Assembly (NCBI GenBank): GCA_963712175.1 | Contig: CAVQGZ010000004.1 | Span: 1 to 64,000, forward strand | Reading direction: 5' to 3' | Source: CAVQGZ01 sp963712175 | GTDB lineage: Bacteria; Actinomycetota; Actinomycetes; Jiangellales; Jiangellaceae | Length of the DNA stretch: 64,000 bases | Shown here: one piece after another, positions 61,847-64,000 of the stretch | How the letters are laid out: every line of letters begins with the position of its first letter | Numbering within the stretch: the stretch's first letter is position 1 | Notes under the pieces: generated by a model | Database searches by the model: none | What the model was told of the DNA's origin: nothing | The model's input: only the letters and a program-made list of their open reading frames with translations | Translations under genes and position numbers: made by a program

Positions 61847-62257
61847 ATGTCCGAGCGCTCGCTCGTCCTGCTCAAGCCCGACGCCGTCAGTCGCGGCCTC
61901 ATGGGACAGATCATCGACCGTTTCGAGCGCAAGAGCCTTCGCGTGAGCGCCATGGCGATGATGCAGATCTCCGCTGAGCACGCGGACGCGCACTACGTGG
62001 AGCACGTCGAGAAGTCGTGGTACCCCGGCCTGCGCGAGTTCATCACCGGCGGCCCGCTCGTGGCGATGGTGGTCGAGGGCGACCAGGCGGTCGCTGTGGT
62101 TCGGGGCCTCATCGGCGCCACGGACGGCCGCAAGGCGGCGCCGGGGACGATTCGTGGTGACCTCTCGCTGTCGGGTTCGGAGAACCTCGTCCACGCCTCG
62201 GACTCGCTGGAGTCGGCGGACCGCGAGCTCGCGCTCTGGTTCCCCGACGAGGCCTGA
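61847..62257 (+). CDS. ndk: nucleoside diphosphate kinase
   Basis: A 136-residue kinase moving phosphate between NTPs and NDPs through a phospho-His. SLVLLKPDAVSRGLMG opens the fold; the catalytic His is in ENLVHASDSLESADRE; RGLIGATDGRKAAPGTIRGD binds the nucleotide. GAGGAG lies 9 bases upstream of the ATG. Standard length. Confidence 0.96.
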   Translation: MSERSLVLLKPDAVSRGLMGQIIDRFERKSLRVSAMAMMQISAEHADAHYVEHVEKSWYPGLREFITGGPLVAMVVEGDQAVAVVRGLIGATDGRKAAPGTIRGDLSLSGSENLVHASDSLESADRELALWFPDEA

Positions 62258-62276
62258 GGGTCGGGCCCAGAACCGG

Positions 62277-64000
62277 ATGGACTCGCTCTTCGGACGCCTC
62301 GAGCCCCTGCTGCCGCGGGTCCGCAAACCCGTGCAGTACGTCGGCGGTGAGCTGAACGCCGTCGTCAAGGGTTGGGGCGAGGACGCCACGACCGTGCGCT
62401 GGGCGCTCATGTACCCGGACGCATACGAGGTCGGACTGCCGAACCAGGGCGTCCAGATCCTCTACGAGGTGCTCAACGAGCAGGCCGACACGATCGCGGA
62501 GCGCACCTACGCGGTGTGGCCCGATCTCGAGGCCCTCATGCGTGAGCACGCCATCCCACAGTTCACGGTGGACGCCCACCGACCGGTCGGTGCGTTCGAC
62601 CTGCTCGGGGTCTCGTTCTCGACCGAGCTCGGCTACACGAACCTGCTGACGGCTCTCGACCTCGCCGGCATCCCGTTGCACAGTCGCGACCGAGACGAGT
62701 CGCACCCGATCGTTGTCGCCGGGGGACACGCCGCCTTCAACCCCGAGCCGGTCGCGGACTTCATCGACGCCGCGGTCCTCGGCGACGGCGAGCAGATCGT
62801 CACCGCGATCACCGATGTGGTGCGTTCCTGGAAGGGATCGGGACGGCCCGGCGGACGCGACGAGGTGCTGAGGCGCCTCGCCACCGGCGGCGGTGTCTAC
62901 GTCCCCCGGTTCTACGACGCCGACTACTCCGCCGACGGAGGTCTGGTTGCTGTGCGGCCGAACCGCGACGGAGTGCCGGCCCGGGTGCACAAGCACACGG
63001 TTGCCGACCTGGACGCGTGGCCGTACCCGGCCAAGCCTCTGGTGCCGCTGGCCGAGACGGTGCACGAGCGCTACAGCGTCGAGATCTTCCGCGGCTGCAC
63101 CCGGGGGTGTCGCTTCTGCCAGGCGGGCATGATCACTCGCCCGGTGCGCGAGCGCAGCATCACGACCGTGGGAGAGATGGTCGACGCCGGGTTGAAGGCA
63201 TCCGGGTTGGCCGAGGTGGGGCTGCTCAGCCTGTCCAGCGCCGACCACTCCGAGATCGGCGAGATGACCACCGACCTCGCCGACCGCTACGAAGGTACGA
63301 ACACCTCCTTGTCGTTGCCGAGCACGCGAGTCGACGCCTTCAACGTGACGCTGGCCAACGAGCTCGCCCGCAACGGTCGTCGCTCCGGTCTCACGTTCGC
63401 CCCCGAGGGCGGCTCGGAGCGCATGCGCAAGGTGATCAACAAGATGGTCACCGAGGCCGACCTCATCAGTACCACCGCCACGGCGTACGCGAACGGCTGG
63501 CGCCACGTGAAGCTGTACTTCATGTGTGGGCTGCCCACCGAGACGGACGAGGACGTGCTGCAGATCGCCCACCTCGCGCGCGAGGTGATTCGTACGGGGC
63601 GACAGAGCGCGGGACGCCGCGACATCCGCTGCACCGTCTCCATCGGGGGCTTCGTGCCCAAGCCGCACACGCCGTTCCAGTGGGCCGCCCAGCTCGACCA
63701 CGAGTCGACGGACTCCCGGCTGCACCAGCTGCGCGACGAGCTGCGGCGCGACCGTGACTACGCCAAGGCGATCGGGCTGCGCTACCACGACGGGAAGCCG
63801 GGCATCGTCGAAGGACTGCTGTCCCGCGGCGACCGTCGAGTCGGTGCGGTCATCGAGCAGGTGTGGCGCGACGGCGCGCGCTTCGACGGCTGGAGCGAGC
63901 ACTTCTCCTTCGACATGTGGATGCGCGCGGCCGATACAGCTCTGACCGGTACGGGCGTGGACGTCGACTGGTTCACCACGCGCGAGCGCGGCCACGACGA
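62277..64000 (+). CDS. B12-binding radical SAM protein (TIGR03960-like), 3' end cut by the window
   Basis: An open frame from ATG 62277 to the edge, 574 codons. The N-terminal part (about 35-200) has a cobalamin-domain-like alpha/beta pattern (ALMYPDAYEVGLPNQG, FDLLGVSFSTELGYTN). The radical SAM cluster motif C-x3-C-x2-C is EIFRGCTRGCRFCQAG at about residue 273, followed by GLLSLSSADHSEI and FAPEGGSERMRKVINK. This matches the family located after ndk in many actinobacteria and usually followed by a TIGR03936 gene and RNase E/G. The reaction is unknown. Confidence 0.9.
   Translation, partial: MDSLFGRLEPLLPRVRKPVQYVGGELNAVVKGWGEDATTVRWALMYPDAYEVGLPNQGVQILYEVLNEQADTIAERTYAVWPDLEALMREHAIPQFTVDAHRPVGAFDLLGVSFSTELGYTNLLTALDLAGIPLHSRDRDESHPIVVAGGHAAFNPEPVADFIDAAVLGDGEQIVTAITDVVRSWKGSGRPGGRDEVLRRLATGGGVYVPRFYDADYSADGGLVAVRPNRDGVPARVHKHTVADLDAWPYPAKPLVPLAETVHERYSVEIFRGCTRGCRFCQAGMITRPVRERSITTVGEMVDAGLKASGLAEVGLLSLSSADHSEIGEMTTDLADRYEGTNTSLSLPSTRVDAFNVTLANELARNGRRSGLTFAPEGGSERMRKVINKMVTEADLISTTATAYANGWRHVKLYFMCGLPTETDEDVLQIAHLAREVIRTGRQSAGRRDIRCTVSIGGFVPKPHTPFQWAAQLDHESTDSRLHQLRDELRRDRDYAKAIGLRYHDGKPGIVEGLLSRGDRRVGAVIEQVWRDGARFDGWSEHFSFDMWMRAADTALTGTGVDVDWFTTRERGHD

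Overview
The window is high-GC, densely packed chromosomal DNA of an actinobacterium (Actinomycetota). The evidence is the block tig-clpP1-clpP2-clpX / valS / folC-DUF4233-ndk-TIGR03960 radical SAM at the right end, the ssb paralogue followed by ettA (the same order as Rv2478c-Rv2477c in Mycobacterium tuberculosis), an Eis-type acetyltransferase, a mycothiol-type DinB protein, a CsoR/CopZ/CopA copper operon, frequent GTG starts and many 1-4 nt start/stop overlaps. The last two clusters would fit Propionibacteriales or a neighbouring order, but the order cannot be fixed from sequence reading alone.

Layout. 0-2.1 kb: tRNA-Lys, tRNA-His, oligoribonuclease, and a glutaminase remnant. 2.1-6.5 kb: a partner-switching cassette (STAS antagonist, a fused sensor-HAMP-PP2C-HATPase protein, and an FMN/Fe-S glutamate-synthase-like enzyme), each gene touching the next. 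6.5-11.2 kb: cell-envelope genes (unknown membrane protein, VanZ-RDD fusion, OafA-like acyltransferase with SGNH tail), tRNA-Arg and a lipoprotein. 11.2-16.6 kb: a pair of dynamin-like GTPases, an ssb paralogue, ettA and an unknown gene. 16.6-31.5 kb: housekeeping and metabolism (alpha-glucosidase, truncated haemoglobin, SDR-DUF2867, MscS, amidase, MalQ, PepN, RpiB, Eis, a second PP2C phosphatase, a HAD protein). 31.5-34.5 kb: copper operon csoR-copZ-(31-aa membrane peptide)-copA. 34.5-38.1 kb: fused UreAB, divergent UreC and agmatine deiminase, without urease accessory genes.

From 38 to 51.6 kb the sequence becomes accessory in character: small enzymes of broad families, an ABC transporter operon with several frameshifts, a frameshifted membrane protein, an IS21-type transposase remnant and a tyrosine-integrase remnant that lies against tRNA-Gly at 51.6 kb. 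This looks like an old, decayed integration site. From 51.7 kb the core resumes with tRNA-Pro, the Tig/ClpP1P2/ClpX proteostasis cluster, valS, an MFS exporter, folC, DUF4233, ndk and a B12-binding radical SAM gene cut by the window edge.

Points most worth following are: (1) the divergent urease plus agmatine deiminase locus; (2) the copper operon with an overlapping 31-aa membrane peptide, and a copA whose metal-binding domain and pump lie in frames separated by -1 at a C-run; (3) the partner-switch/glutamate cassette. A caution: clpX, normally an important intact gene, also carries a one-base shift, so some frameshifts here may be consensus errors rather than biology.
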